From: Sporobacter sp963675425
Lineage (GTDB): Bacteria > Bacillota > Clostridia > Oscillospirales > Oscillospiraceae
Reading direction: 5' to 3'
Assembly: GCA_963675425.1 (NCBI GenBank)
Contig: OY776214.1
Coordinates: forward strand, 372,001 to 436,000
Length of the DNA: 64,000 bases
Below the pieces are notes generated by a model. It did not search any database. It was not told where the DNA came from and saw only the letters and a list, made by a program, of their open reading frames with translations. The translations under genes were made by a program, and so were the position numbers. Shown piece after piece: positions 35,685 to 44,676 of the stretch (its first letter is position 1; each line of letters starts with the position of its first letter).

Positions 35685-36299
35685 TCATTTGAGCAGACTT
35701 TCCGTAATTTGAGCGGCCAGCTTCGCATCCATGCAGTTTAACACGCCGGCTGAAAACTCTGGCTTCATATAATAGATCACAATAGCCATGTCGATGGGGT
35801 CTCCCACCTGGGACAGAGCGGCGGCCGCCGGCTCGGCTTCCATGTTGGAATAGATCGTTCCGAGCTGCTTAAACTGGGTGATCCGCTCTTCCGACAGGCT
35901 GGCTATATACAGCTCAAACGAGCTGTTAATTTTATCGCGCTCCAGCGCTTCGGCCTTTTTTCCCAGTTCTGTTTCTTTCTCGGCCAGTGCGCTTTCTTTT
36001 TTTGCAACGCTTTCTTCTTTTGAAACGAGCTCCGCCTCATATGCTTTTAAGGCCGCGTCCCGATCCTCCAACGTCTCATAGGACGAGTCCATGGAGGTCA
36101 GAAAGCTAATAATGACATCGCGCCCGCCGAGCAGATTCTTCGTAACAACCATCACAGACAAGGCGATCGCCGTAGCAACCAGTAAAACGATGATAATGGC
36201 TATAAACGCCTTTTTCTTGCTTCCGCCTTTTTTGACCGGTGCTTTACTCTGTTTGGCTGCAATGGTTTTTTGTTTATCGTTGATGAGTTTATCAGCCAT
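35685..36299 (-). CDS. ylxF: YlxF-like flagellar operon protein (MgtE_N domain)
   Basis: 204 residues. A basic cytoplasmic N-terminus, one membrane helix near residues 32-54 (AFIAIIIVLLVATAIALSVMVV), a charged coiled coil (about 85-130; repeated ALAEKETELGKK-like heptads) and a C-terminal MgtE-N-like domain (about 140-204). Found between fliJ and fliK in Bacillus and Clostridia; role not established, perhaps a FliK export chaperone. Start at 36299 has GGAG 7 bases upstream; the frame extends to 36347 into fliJ without such a site. Confidence 0.85.
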   Translation of the reverse strand: MADKLINDKQKTIAAKQSKAPVKKGGSKKKAFIAIIIVLLVATAIALSVMVVTKNLLGGRDVIISFLTSMDSSYETLEDRDAALKAYEAELVSKEESVAKKESALAEKETELGKKAEALERDKINSSFELYIASLSEERITQFKQLGTIYSNMEAEPAAAALSQVGDPIDMAIVIYYMKPEFSAGVLNCMDAKLAAQITESLLK

Positions 36300-36330
36300 A
36301 GCCTTACTCCATATATCGCCGGCCAGGGCG

Positions 36331-36780
36331 TCAGCCCGCCGCTTCAACCGTGTTATTATAGGAAATCAGGTCTCCCAGTATTTTTTCCTCTTCCTTCGAA
36401 ACCTCTTCCAGATAGGCCCGGTACTGTTCCTCCCGAAGCTTTTCAATGGTCTTGATTTCCTTGACCGCCGCTATCAGCTCGGCCTTCTTTTCTTCCAGCT
36501 TCTGCTCAGTTTTCCGGACTTGGACCTCAAGCTGTTTCAGCTGCCCGTTAATATAGTCGGCATAGTTTGAGAACCAGGCCATCCGAGGAACCGACAGACC
36601 TTTTTGAAGTTCGTCGCCATACTGCGCACTGCTGATTTCAAGCTGCTGCTGAAAGTCCGTCCGCTGCGCGAAGAGGTCGTTGAGCTGGCCTTGTATCTCA
36701 GCAAGCTCCGCTTTAATCTGCTTTTCCTGTATGGTTTTGACACGCAGCACCGACTGGAGCGTAAACGTAAACTTTTTCAT
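36331..36780 (-). CDS. fliJ: flagellar export chaperone-escort protein FliJ
   Basis: 149 residues, almost entirely alpha-helical coiled coil with no hydrophobic segment. MKKFTFTLQSVLRVKTIQEKQ is the typical start. FliJ sits in the centre of the FliI ATPase ring and couples it to the FlhA gate. Its ATG overlaps the fliI stop by four bases. Confidence 0.9.
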   Translation of the reverse strand: MKKFTFTLQSVLRVKTIQEKQIKAELAEIQGQLNDLFAQRTDFQQQLEISSAQYGDELQKGLSVPRMAWFSNYADYINGQLKQLEVQVRKTEQKLEEKKAELIAAVKEIKTIEKLREEQYRAYLEEVSKEEEKILGDLISYNNTVEAAG

Positions 36781-38099
36781 CCGTCACTGCCCCTGATCTG
36801 ATCGAGATTCTTTGTAACGTCTTCAAATATGACCTCGTCGTCGATCCCCTGCCGGAGAAATCCTTCAATCGCGCCGTTTAAGGCAATCGCCTCGTCAATG
36901 TCGGGATTCGAGCCCTTTTTATAAGCGCCGATATTGATAAGATCCTGCGCGTCGCGGTATACGGCCATCTTGTTTTTTACAAAGCCGGCCTGCTCGTAAT
37001 GCGCCGGCGTAACGATATCGCGCATGACACGGCTGATGCTCGAAAGCACATCGATAGCCGGGTAATGATTGGCCGAGGCTAAAAGCCTCGATAGTACAAT
37101 GTGTCCGTCCAGTATGCCTCTCACCGTGTCCGAAATGGGTTCGTTCATATCGTCGCCCTCGACAAGCACCGTATAAAGGCCGGTTATGGAGCCTTTTTCA
37201 GATGTCCCGGTGCGCTCCAGAAGCTTGGGCAGAATGGCGTAAACGGACGGTGGGAAGCCTCTGGATATGGGCGGTTCCCCGACGGCCATGCCGATTTCGC
37301 GCTGTGCCATGGCAAATCGCGTGAGCGAATCCATCAATAAAAGCACGTTTTTCCCGCGATCTCTGAAGTATTCGGCAATTGCCGTGCCGACCATCGCGCA
37401 TTTGAGACGCATCATAGCAGGCTGGTCGGACGTGGCGACGATGAGAATTGATTTTTTGAGCCCCTCGGGCCCCAGGTCCTTTTCGATGAAGTCCTTGACC
37501 TCGCGTCCGCGTTCGCCGACGAGGGTAATCACGTTTATATCGGCCACCGCGTTGCGCGCGATCATGCCGAGCAGCGTGCTTTTCCCAACGCCGCTTCCGG
37601 CGAAGATGCCCATTCTCTGCCCCCGGCCGACGGTTAAAAGCCCGTCAATGGCTTTAATCCCCAGCGGCAGCACTTCCTTGATCCGGCTTCTGGACAGCGG
37701 CGCGGGCGGCTCGTTTTCAACCGGGTAATAGTGGTCGGGCTCAATCGGGCCTTTATCGTCAATGGGCTGCCCGAGAGCGTCCAGCACCCGGCCGACATAT
37801 TTAAGACCCACCGGCACCTGAAACGGCGTATTCGTCGAAATCACCCGGCTGCCGAGACCAATGCCCTCCACCTTGCCGAAGGGCATCAGCAAAACGCTCT
37901 GATCCTTGAAGCCGACAACCTCGGCTTCGATATAGTCGCCGCCTTTATAGGAATACACCCGGCACACATCGCCGATTTTGGTTGTCGGCCCGTTGGACTC
38001 AATTGTCAGGCCGACAATCTTCGTGACCCGGCCGCCGTATTCAAGGGGATCAAGCCGGCGCAGTATGGAGTTGTATTTCTTGATATTGAGCGTGCTCAT
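36777..38099 (-). CDS. fliI: flagellar export ATPase FliI
   Basis: 440 residues, hexameric ATPase of the type III export apparatus. Walker A is GSGVGKST near residue 168, Walker B VLLLMDSLTRFA near 253, and the family signature PPSVYAILPKLLERTG near 310. An N-terminal beta-barrel domain and C-terminal helical domain complete the standard length. Overlaps fliJ and fliH by four bases on each side. Confidence 0.97.
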   Translation of the reverse strand: MSTLNIKKYNSILRRLDPLEYGGRVTKIVGLTIESNGPTTKIGDVCRVYSYKGGDYIEAEVVGFKDQSVLLMPFGKVEGIGLGSRVISTNTPFQVPVGLKYVGRVLDALGQPIDDKGPIEPDHYYPVENEPPAPLSRSRIKEVLPLGIKAIDGLLTVGRGQRMGIFAGSGVGKSTLLGMIARNAVADINVITLVGERGREVKDFIEKDLGPEGLKKSILIVATSDQPAMMRLKCAMVGTAIAEYFRDRGKNVLLLMDSLTRFAMAQREIGMAVGEPPISRGFPPSVYAILPKLLERTGTSEKGSITGLYTVLVEGDDMNEPISDTVRGILDGHIVLSRLLASANHYPAIDVLSSISRVMRDIVTPAHYEQAGFVKNKMAVYRDAQDLINIGAYKKGSNPDIDEAIALNGAIEGFLRQGIDDEVIFEDVTKNLDQIRGSDG

Positions 38100-38875
38100 G
38101 CGATATGGCTCTCTTCGCTGCGGAACGCCAGCTCAATATACTTCAGCTGGGAATTGATGCCCGCGTTAACCGTTCCGCCGTCGGACTCGATAACGCAGTC
38201 GCCCCTCTCAAAAAGCGGCTCGTCAATGACGGTGGTTTTAATGCGTTCATTGTTTAAAATAAACTCCGCGCTGCCGTCGCTGAAAAAGCTGGCATAATCC
38301 TCCTGACTGACCCGGACGATTATTTTTCCCTCCCGCTTCATCTGGCTCAGTGCGTTTTGCACCAAATCCACAAACACTTTATCGTCTTTTTGCAATTTAA
38401 TGTTAATGACTTTTTTTGCGGTATCCAAAACGAGGGCAATGATGTCGCCCTCCAGCTCCTCGACCATGGTCTCCCGGGCCGTGCCGACCTGCATCATTAA
38501 ATCCTGCAAAACATCCATTTTTTTCTGAAACTGCGCCGTCACTTCCTGCTGCGCTGCATTCAATCCGTCCTGATACCCTTTTTCCTTCGCCTGCGCCTCA
38601 ATACCGGCCGTCTTAGCTTCGGTCTGACTCATCAGCTCACGGGCTTTTTCCTCAGCCGCCGCCAGTATGGCCTTGGCTTCGTCCTCGGTGGAACTGAGCT
38701 TCTCCTTCAGGCGAAGCTCCAGTTCCTCAAGCAGCTTCTGCTTCTGTTCGGTTTCCATCATTTTTTGTTTTTCTGCCTGGGTGTGTGCAGACCTGATCGA
38801 CGTACTTACATTTGTATAGGCCGTTTCAAACCGTTCACGTTCATAAGAAACGAGTGTTTTATCAATCCTAAACAA
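38096..38875 (-). CDS. fliH: flagellar assembly protein FliH
   Basis: 259 residues. The N-terminal half is a long charged coiled coil (about 25-125; Glu/Lys/Ala-rich). The C-terminal half (about 135-255) has the V-ATPase E-subunit-like fold, including LVQNALSQMK and VIESDGGTVNAGINSQL. FliH regulates FliI and tethers it to the C-ring. Overlaps fliI by four bases and fliG by eight. Confidence 0.92.
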   Translation of the reverse strand: MFRIDKTLVSYERERFETAYTNVSTSIRSAHTQAEKQKMMETEQKQKLLEELELRLKEKLSSTEDEAKAILAAAEEKARELMSQTEAKTAGIEAQAKEKGYQDGLNAAQQEVTAQFQKKMDVLQDLMMQVGTARETMVEELEGDIIALVLDTAKKVINIKLQKDDKVFVDLVQNALSQMKREGKIIVRVSQEDYASFFSDGSAEFILNNERIKTTVIDEPLFERGDCVIESDGGTVNAGINSQLKYIELAFRSEESHIA

Positions 38876-39893
38876 TAACGTCGTCCCCTTCCCCGCGGGA
38901 GACTATAATCTCCCCGGCGTCCTCAAGCTGCCTGACGGTGTTGACAATCCGCTGCTGGGCCGCTTCCACGTCCTTGACCCTTACGGGACCCATTACCTGC
39001 ATATCGTCCAGAATCATTTCCTGCAGGCGTTTGCTCAAATTTGACAAAATGGCATCCTTGACTTCTTCGGTGGCACCCTTGAGCGCTGTCGTCACGTCGC
39101 CGGTCTCCACTTCCTTGAGGACTCTCTGGATGGCCTGATTGGACAGCTTGACGATATCCTCGAACACGAACAGACACTTGCGGATATCTTCAGCCAGCTC
39201 GCTGTCGCTGACGTCGAGCGTTTCCAGTATAAACTTTTCCGTACCCCGGTCGATGGAGTTGATAATGTTGACGACGGAATCCAGGCCGCCGACAACCATC
39301 TTGTCGGACAGGCCCATGGAGGACAGCCGCTTCTCCAGAATCCGTTCGGCTTCCTGTATGTATTCGGGCTGGACGCTCCCCATATTCGCAATCCGCCGGA
39401 TGACCTCAACCTGTACCTCGGGGGGCAGATTGATAATGACCTCAGACGCCTGCTTCGGGTCCACATACGACAGCAGGAGCGCGATGGTCTGCGGGTTTTC
39501 ATTGTTCACGAGATTCAGGATATGCGTGCTGTCGGCCTTCCGGATAAAGTCGAACGGCCTGACCTGCAGCGAGGAGGATATCCGGCTGATCAGCTCGTCG
39601 GCACGGTCGGCGCCCAGCGCCTTTTCCAGGACGGTGCGCGCGTAACCGATCCCGCCCTCGGAAACGTACTCCTGTGCCAGACAGATCTCGTAAAACTCCT
39701 CGATGACGCTTTCCTTCATCTGTGCGGTAACACGATGCACCGCCGACAGGGACAGGGTAAGCTGTTCGATTTCATCCTCGCCGAGGTATTTGTAAATCTG
39801 CGAGGCATGATCCTCCCCCAGACAAATCAGGAGGATCGCCGCCTTTTCTTTTGAACTTAAATTATAATCAACTCTCTCCACGATTGACCTCAC
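38868..39893 (-). CDS. fliG: flagellar motor switch protein FliG
   Basis: 341 residues, full length. The three FliG domains are seen: N-terminal (KEKAAILLICLGEDHAS), middle with the EHPQ-like segment (NENPQTIALLLSYV), and C-terminal torque domain (FVFEDIVKLSNQAIQRVLKEVE) whose charged residues meet MotA. GTG start at 39893 overlapping the fliF stop; a second GTG at 39881 (VERVDYN) has GAGG better placed and could be the real start, four residues shorter. Confidence 0.96.
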   Translation of the reverse strand: MRSIVERVDYNLSSKEKAAILLICLGEDHASQIYKYLGEDEIEQLTLSLSAVHRVTAQMKESVIEEFYEICLAQEYVSEGGIGYARTVLEKALGADRADELISRISSSLQVRPFDFIRKADSTHILNLVNNENPQTIALLLSYVDPKQASEVIINLPPEVQVEVIRRIANMGSVQPEYIQEAERILEKRLSSMGLSDKMVVGGLDSVVNIINSIDRGTEKFILETLDVSDSELAEDIRKCLFVFEDIVKLSNQAIQRVLKEVETGDVTTALKGATEEVKDAILSNLSKRLQEMILDDMQVMGPVRVKDVEAAQQRIVNTVRQLEDAGEIIVSRGEGDDVIV

Positions 39894-41488
39894 ATATCAT
39901 CATCTAAAAGCCAGTTGCGTAACAGCTGCGCCGCCGCGGCTGGATTTTTGTCTACAAAGTCTTCGATTTTCTCAACATTTCTGGATTTACCGGACAAATT
40001 GATATCCGCCGGTTCGTCCGGCGCCGGGTGTTCGCCGTCCTCTACCCACACATCGATGGTATCTCCGCTGCCCGCCACAGCGACCTGACCGGCCGCGTTG
40101 CCGCGAAGCACGGATTTAAGAAATCCCAGCACAACCAGCACCAGCAGCAGAATCGTGCCCGCAATGATAACGGTTTTAATGAGCTCCTTATTTTTAAGGC
40201 TGTCCATCATGTTGGCCTGCTCATCGAAAACATCGGAGATACCCGATCCGTCCGTCGGCTGTATAAACGGCAGGCTTTCCACCGATATGGCCGATTCGTC
40301 GACGCCGATGGCGTTGGACACCAGGCGGACAATATTTTCGCTGTAGTCCTCATCGTTGATGCCGCTGTTGAGCAGCACGGCGACCGAGAGCTTATCGATT
40401 GAGCCCTGCCCTTTGACGATCTGCCGCTGCAGCTCGTTAAGCTCATAATTAACCGTTCTCGATATGCTCTGGAAATCGCTGATATCGGCGTTTTCATATA
40501 TATATTCCGGAACCGTCACGCCGTTGGCGTCGGTCCCCGGCGTGCCTTGCGCGCCGGTTCCGTCGCCCAGCTTCAGCTCATACAGCTCTTCCATGCTGCG
40601 GGCCAGCCCGTTGTCGTCCTCCTCCTTGGGCGTATCATACTCGACGGAGTTGACCGTTTCCTTATCAAAGTTTAAAACGACATTGACGGCCGCTGAGACA
40701 TTGTCTTCGCCGAATACCGGCGTCAGTACGGACAGCACCTGCTGTTTATAGGTATCCTGAGTCAGCTGGGTGAGCTCGTATTGGGTCGTTGTATACAGCT
40801 CCTCCTCGTTCTCATCCGTTGCACTGTACAGATTCATCGCGGAGTCCACGATGCTGATATTTTCCAGCTCCAGTCCGGATACGCTTTTTAAGACCAGATA
40901 GGCTATGGCCCTTACTTCTTCGCTCTCCAGCTTCTCGCCGTCCTTAACCTCGACCATGACGGACGCCGAAGCCGCCGATTCATCGGACGACAGGACGAAC
41001 AGGGATTCCGACGGCGTATTGATAATGACAACGCAATCCTCTATACGGTTGAGCTTCATGATCGTCGCGCGCAGATTCTCCTGCAGCTGATACTTCAGGT
41101 AGGTCTGCATCTGCAGGTCGGTTGTGCCAAGCGCTGCCGAATTGGAAAAGATATCGTAATTGAACCCGCTTTCCGGATACCCCTCCGACGCCAGCGACAT
41201 CCTGATCTCATCGGCGCTGTCGGTTGCCACGAGAATTGTGCCGGCGCCCTGAGCCTGGGCCTTCACGCCCTTTTCGTCCAACAGCTGCATAATCTTCCCG
41301 GCTTCCGATTCATCAAGGCCCGAATACAGCACCTCGTATTCCTCTTTGCCGCTTAGAACCGCCACCAGGACAATAGCCGTCACTAAAACAGCCGCGCCAA
41401 TGCCCATCAAGACTTTTTGCGTTTTGCTTCTTTTGGAGAAAAATGCCGTAATCTGCCTTTTAATCGCGCTTAAAAAATCATTCATCAT
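39890..41488 (-). CDS. fliF: flagellar MS-ring protein FliF
   Basis: 532 residues. One membrane helix near 23-45, periplasmic-side ring-building domains with YEVLYSGLDESEAGKIM and the YscJ-like region, a variable Asp/Gly-rich beta-collar, a second helix near 430-452 and a C-terminal FliG-binding tail ending FVDKNPAAAAQLLRNWLLDD. It is the base on which the C-ring and export gate assemble. First gene of operon 1; the preceding leader contains a cyclic di-GMP riboswitch. ATG at 41488 has AGGGG 6 bases upstream. Confidence 0.97.
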   Translation of the reverse strand: MMNDFLSAIKRQITAFFSKRSKTQKVLMGIGAAVLVTAIVLVAVLSGKEEYEVLYSGLDESEAGKIMQLLDEKGVKAQAQGAGTILVATDSADEIRMSLASEGYPESGFNYDIFSNSAALGTTDLQMQTYLKYQLQENLRATIMKLNRIEDCVVIINTPSESLFVLSSDESAASASVMVEVKDGEKLESEEVRAIAYLVLKSVSGLELENISIVDSAMNLYSATDENEEELYTTTQYELTQLTQDTYKQQVLSVLTPVFGEDNVSAAVNVVLNFDKETVNSVEYDTPKEEDDNGLARSMEELYELKLGDGTGAQGTPGTDANGVTVPEYIYENADISDFQSISRTVNYELNELQRQIVKGQGSIDKLSVAVLLNSGINDEDYSENIVRLVSNAIGVDESAISVESLPFIQPTDGSGISDVFDEQANMMDSLKNKELIKTVIIAGTILLLVLVVLGFLKSVLRGNAAGQVAVAGSGDTIDVWVEDGEHPAPDEPADINLSGKSRNVEKIEDFVDKNPAAAAQLLRNWLLDDDM

Positions 41489-41550
41489 CACACACCCCTG
41501 GATTCAGCATTATAGTTCTATATCTTTAAACTGAATTTAGTTCAGAAAAA

Positions 41551-41583
41551 CAAAAAAAATCATTTAGTTGCCTAAATGATTTT
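41551..41583 (-). terminator. intrinsic terminator in the fliF leader (riboswitch expression platform)
   Basis: On the minus strand AAATCATTTAG-GCAA-CTAAATGATTT is followed by TTTTTGTTTTT. It lies about 65 bases upstream of the fliF start and 90 bases after the aptamer. Confidence 0.9.
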
Positions 41584-41670
41584 GAGTCACATGATACGCT
41601 GAGCATCCAAACACATCTCGTGTCCGCCGCCCAGTTTCCCAGTGTCCATTTAACGAAAGTTAAATAACAT

Positions 41671-41752
41671 TTCGGCAACCGGCTGTCATAGTCTCTTTGA
41701 CTTTAGACCCTTGGCTTTGCGTCCTTGTCTTTCGACAAGTTTGCCCTTAGTT
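41671..41752 (-). promoter_or_regulatory. class I cyclic di-GMP riboswitch upstream of the fliF operon
   Basis: The minus strand carries the GEMM core: AGGGCAAACTTGTCGAAAGA, then GGACGCAAAGCC, GGGTCTAAAGTC and the closing ATGACAGCCGGTTGCC. Both paired arms, the GAAA tetraloop and the invariant GCAAA/GCAAAGCC stretches match the family. With the downstream terminator it should couple cyclic di-GMP level to transcription of all basal-body genes. The known C. difficile flagellar example is an off switch. Confidence 0.95.
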
Positions 41753-41808
41753 TTCAAAGGTACACATTTTGCGACACTCTTTTACATAATATTGGAGTGC
41801 CGGCCTTT

Positions 41809-41837
41809 ATAATAATATAATACTGTGTCATAGTCAA
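41809..41837 (-). promoter_or_regulatory. sigma-A promoter of the fliF operon
   Basis: Minus strand TTGACT (41832-41837), 17-base spacer, TATTAT (41809-41814), followed directly by the riboswitch leader. Confidence 0.75.
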
Positions 41838-42032
41838 TGGCTTTTTTCACTTTTTTTCATTTTTTTTGAAAATAACAGGCAGAATTTTTAGATTATTTTC
41901 CCGTCCTTATGTCAGTAAAAGGCGGCTTTTAATATATATTAAAGAGAAATGCAGGCCATATCAGGGATTTTACGCAATGATAACAATTATCACACGTTGT
42001 CGGCCGGCAAAAAATTTTTATGAAAAATTATT

Positions 42033-42060
42033 TAAAGTTTGCTTTGCGATCGGACGATAT
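42033..42060 (+). promoter_or_regulatory. sigma-28 (FliA) promoter of flagellin
   Basis: TAAA (42033-42036), 16-base spacer, GACGATAT (42053-42060), one mismatch from GCCGATAT. The predicted leader is about 110 bases. Confidence 0.7.
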
Positions 42061-42133
42061 TGCTGGTGTAAACGAGAAATGTGTCTCGCGAAGGCGCCAG
42101 CCGGGACAGGCTTCTCCATCATTAAACGCTCAA

Positions 42134-42168
42134 GGCACGGATGCCGGGGCGACTATACATCAAGGAGG
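42134..42168 (+). promoter_or_regulatory. candidate CsrA sites in the flagellin leader
   Basis: A hairpin GGCA-CGGA-TGCC (42134-42145) shows GGA in its loop, the hallmark of a CsrA site. A second GGA is in the ribosome binding site AAGGAGG (42162-42168), 25 bases downstream. The two-site layout matches the hag leader of B. subtilis, where CsrA blocks translation. Confidence 0.6.
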
Positions 42169-42176
42169 AAAATTCC

Positions 42177-44564
42177 ATGCGTATCAATACTAATGCAACA
42201 GCCCTTAACACCTTTAATTCCTACACGGCAGCCAACAACAAAGTTGCCGGCTCGGTTGCAAAGCTCTCCTCGGGCTACGCCATCAACAGCGCGGCAGACA
42301 ACGCCGCCGGCCTGGCGATCTCCGAAAAAATGCGGGCCCAGATCCGCGGTCTCGACAAGGCGGCCTCAAACAGCCAGGACGCCATCTCGCTCGTACAGAC
42401 GGCCGAGGGCGCTCTCAGTTCCGCCGACGAGATCCTGCAGAGAATGCGCGAGATTTCCACTCAGGCCTCTTCCGACACGAACGAGGACGCCATCGACCGT
42501 GACGCTCTGCAGGCTGAGTTTTCACAGCTGCAGGACGAGCTGGACGATATCTCCGAGGACACGACCTTCAACAATCAGAAGCTTCTGGACGGCTCCCTGT
42601 CCACAAAATCCACGTCCATTGGCGGCAATACCGCCATGTCTACGGGCGGCCTCTCCGCCAGCGTGGGCAACGCGGCGTCCGGTCTGTACAGCTTCTCCGT
42701 CGGCGTCGTGACAACCACCCCGGCTGTAGCGGCCGAATCCGCCGATACTCTTACCGTCGGCCAGAATACCCTCGACAAATCATATGTTACCTCCGCGAAA
42801 GGCTCTGTCGTAAACAGTACGACCGGAGATGCGACACTATCCGCATCGTCCCTTTTCAACGGCGACTACGAAATAACGGACGTTTCTTATAAGGACGGTT
42901 CGTTTACTCTTTCGGCCACCGGCGGCAGCAACGGCGAGCAGGTATTTAACGCCACCGTCAATATGAACAGCCTGGATCTCACGACGTCGAACGAGATCAC
43001 CGCCAAGTTCACGGACGGAAAAAACAGCTTTGACATCACCTATACGCTGTCCGATTCCGCCGCGGTCAACGGCAAAGACTATACCTCCTCGGGCATTGGC
43101 ACACAGGCGCTGCAGCTCTTCGGAGACAGCTTTGTCGGCGGTAGCTTCTCCATCGCAGGCGGCAAGGACAGTGTGGAAGAGGTCAAGGAAGTCCAGGCCA
43201 ATCTCACGGGCGCGTCTTCCGTCACGCTGAAAGCCGGCGATACGTCCGTTACCTTTGACAACGGCGTCACCGTCAACTTCAACGAGCTGACCTCCACCGA
43301 CCTCGATACCATCGGCAACTTCAACACCAGCGACACAAAAGCGACCGCCAATCCTACAAACATCAGCTCAACGATCAACGTCAACAATTCCAATTCCGAC
43401 GTTATAAGCGGCGACGGTAAGATTACGGCCGTTACGGAGTCCAGCTATGCAGTTACTTCTGGTGGCGCTAGTACTGCTTTTGCCACTAATCTTACGGCAA
43501 CACTTCAAGCTTCCAGTTCTGTTAACCAGAGCGTTGATACTGCAGTAGCTGTAGAGAACTGGACTGTCAACGCGGATAAATCCGTCAGCTTTGACTTCGA
43601 CGGCAAGACATATACCTGCGATTCGCTTGACGACACCACTGTTGCCCTGGCAAACGATACAACCGCAGATTCGTTTGATGTTAATTTTGCGAACAGTGAT
43701 GGTAATGTTCTGACATTACGATTTGCTGACAACACAACAGCCACTGCCGATCATACACAGTATAGCGCTGTGGCGGCAGCTGTTTCTGCGAACGTTGCAG
43801 ATGTGGAATCAGCCGCAGGTTCTGCTGTTACTGAATACACCGTTACGGCTTCCGTACAGAGCCCGACCGGCGGCTCCACGACCTATTCCGCAACCATGAC
43901 GGCTACAGATCTTGCCAACGGCGATACAGAAACGCTCAATTTCGTATACGGCGCGGATCCAGAGGCTGAGGCCGATACGGCATTCTCCATTGAAATGACT
44001 GCCGGCGCTGCTGTTACCAAGGCTAACCTCTCTGGTGGTGCAGCCAATATCAGTCTTGAAGGTACTGGTGCAACCGACGGTTTGAAATTCACCATCGGCA
44101 AGGCCGATTACGCCTATACCGATACCTTCGGCGACACAGCCTCCCAGATCGAAGTCTCTGTCAAAGCCAACTCCGGCCTGAACATCCAGGTCGGCGCCAA
44201 CTCCGGCGACGAGCTGGATATCAACATTGACCGCGCCGACGCCGAATATCTCGGCGTAAACGGCCTCGACGTCTCCACGCAGGAAGGCGCCGCCAAGGCT
44301 ATCGACAAGGTCAACGACGCTATCAACCAGGTCTCTGGACAGCGCGCATACCTCGGCGCTATCCAGAACAGACTCGACTATAAGATCAGCAACCTTGAGA
44401 CGTCCTCGCAGAACCTGACGAGCGCCGAAAGCTCCATCCGCGACGTCGACATGGCCAAAGAGATGACCAAGTTCACCAACGCGAACATCCTGTCCCAGGC
44501 CGCCACGGCCATGCTGGCACAGGCCAACTCGCTCCCGCAGAACGTGCTGTCTCTGCTCGGCTAA
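42177..44564 (+). CDS. hag: flagellin, large form
   Basis: Filament subunit, 795 residues against about 270-500 in most relatives. The conserved N-terminal D0/D1 (1 to about 140) starts MRINTNATALNT and includes LSSGYAINSAADNAAGLAIS. The C-terminal D1/D0 (about 695-795) includes RAYLGAIQNRLDY and ends NSLPQNVLSLLG. The 550-residue middle is rich in Thr, Ser, Ala, Asp and Gly with a single cysteine, looks like repeated beta-strand domains, and forms the outer face of the filament. AAGGAGG lies before the ATG. Transcribed opposite to all other flagellar genes here, from a sigma-28 promoter. Confidence 0.96.
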   Translation: MRINTNATALNTFNSYTAANNKVAGSVAKLSSGYAINSAADNAAGLAISEKMRAQIRGLDKAASNSQDAISLVQTAEGALSSADEILQRMREISTQASSDTNEDAIDRDALQAEFSQLQDELDDISEDTTFNNQKLLDGSLSTKSTSIGGNTAMSTGGLSASVGNAASGLYSFSVGVVTTTPAVAAESADTLTVGQNTLDKSYVTSAKGSVVNSTTGDATLSASSLFNGDYEITDVSYKDGSFTLSATGGSNGEQVFNATVNMNSLDLTTSNEITAKFTDGKNSFDITYTLSDSAAVNGKDYTSSGIGTQALQLFGDSFVGGSFSIAGGKDSVEEVKEVQANLTGASSVTLKAGDTSVTFDNGVTVNFNELTSTDLDTIGNFNTSDTKATANPTNISSTINVNNSNSDVISGDGKITAVTESSYAVTSGGASTAFATNLTATLQASSSVNQSVDTAVAVENWTVNADKSVSFDFDGKTYTCDSLDDTTVALANDTTADSFDVNFANSDGNVLTLRFADNTTATADHTQYSAVAAAVSANVADVESAAGSAVTEYTVTASVQSPTGGSTTYSATMTATDLANGDTETLNFVYGADPEAEADTAFSIEMTAGAAVTKANLSGGAANISLEGTGATDGLKFTIGKADYAYTDTFGDTASQIEVSVKANSGLNIQVGANSGDELDINIDRADAEYLGVNGLDVSTQEGAAKAIDKVNDAINQVSGQRAYLGAIQNRLDYKISNLETSSQNLTSAESSIRDVDMAKEMTKFTNANILSQAATAMLAQANSLPQNVLSLLG

Positions 44565-44610
44565 TCATTCAGCCCGTTTCTCTCATTTTTCATCATCATA
44601 CATTTTCCCG

Positions 44611-44660
44611 CGCGGCAGGCAGGAAGCCCGGTTATCCCCCGGTCTTCCTGCCTTGCCGCG
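44611..44660 (+). terminator. hairpin after the flagellin gene
   Basis: CGCGGCAGGCAGGAAGCCCGG pairs with CCGGTCTTCCTGCCTTGCCGCG, with two single-base bulges and a short loop. No T-run follows, so it may act as a 3' stabiliser as well as, or instead of, a terminator. Confidence 0.55.
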
Positions 44661-44676
44661 TCCGGAAGCAATTACC

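Noticed and set aside
41866..42711. 281-codon plus-strand frame overlapping the flagellin start
   Set aside because: It covers the flagellin promoter and leader and then runs out of frame inside the conserved flagellin N-terminus.
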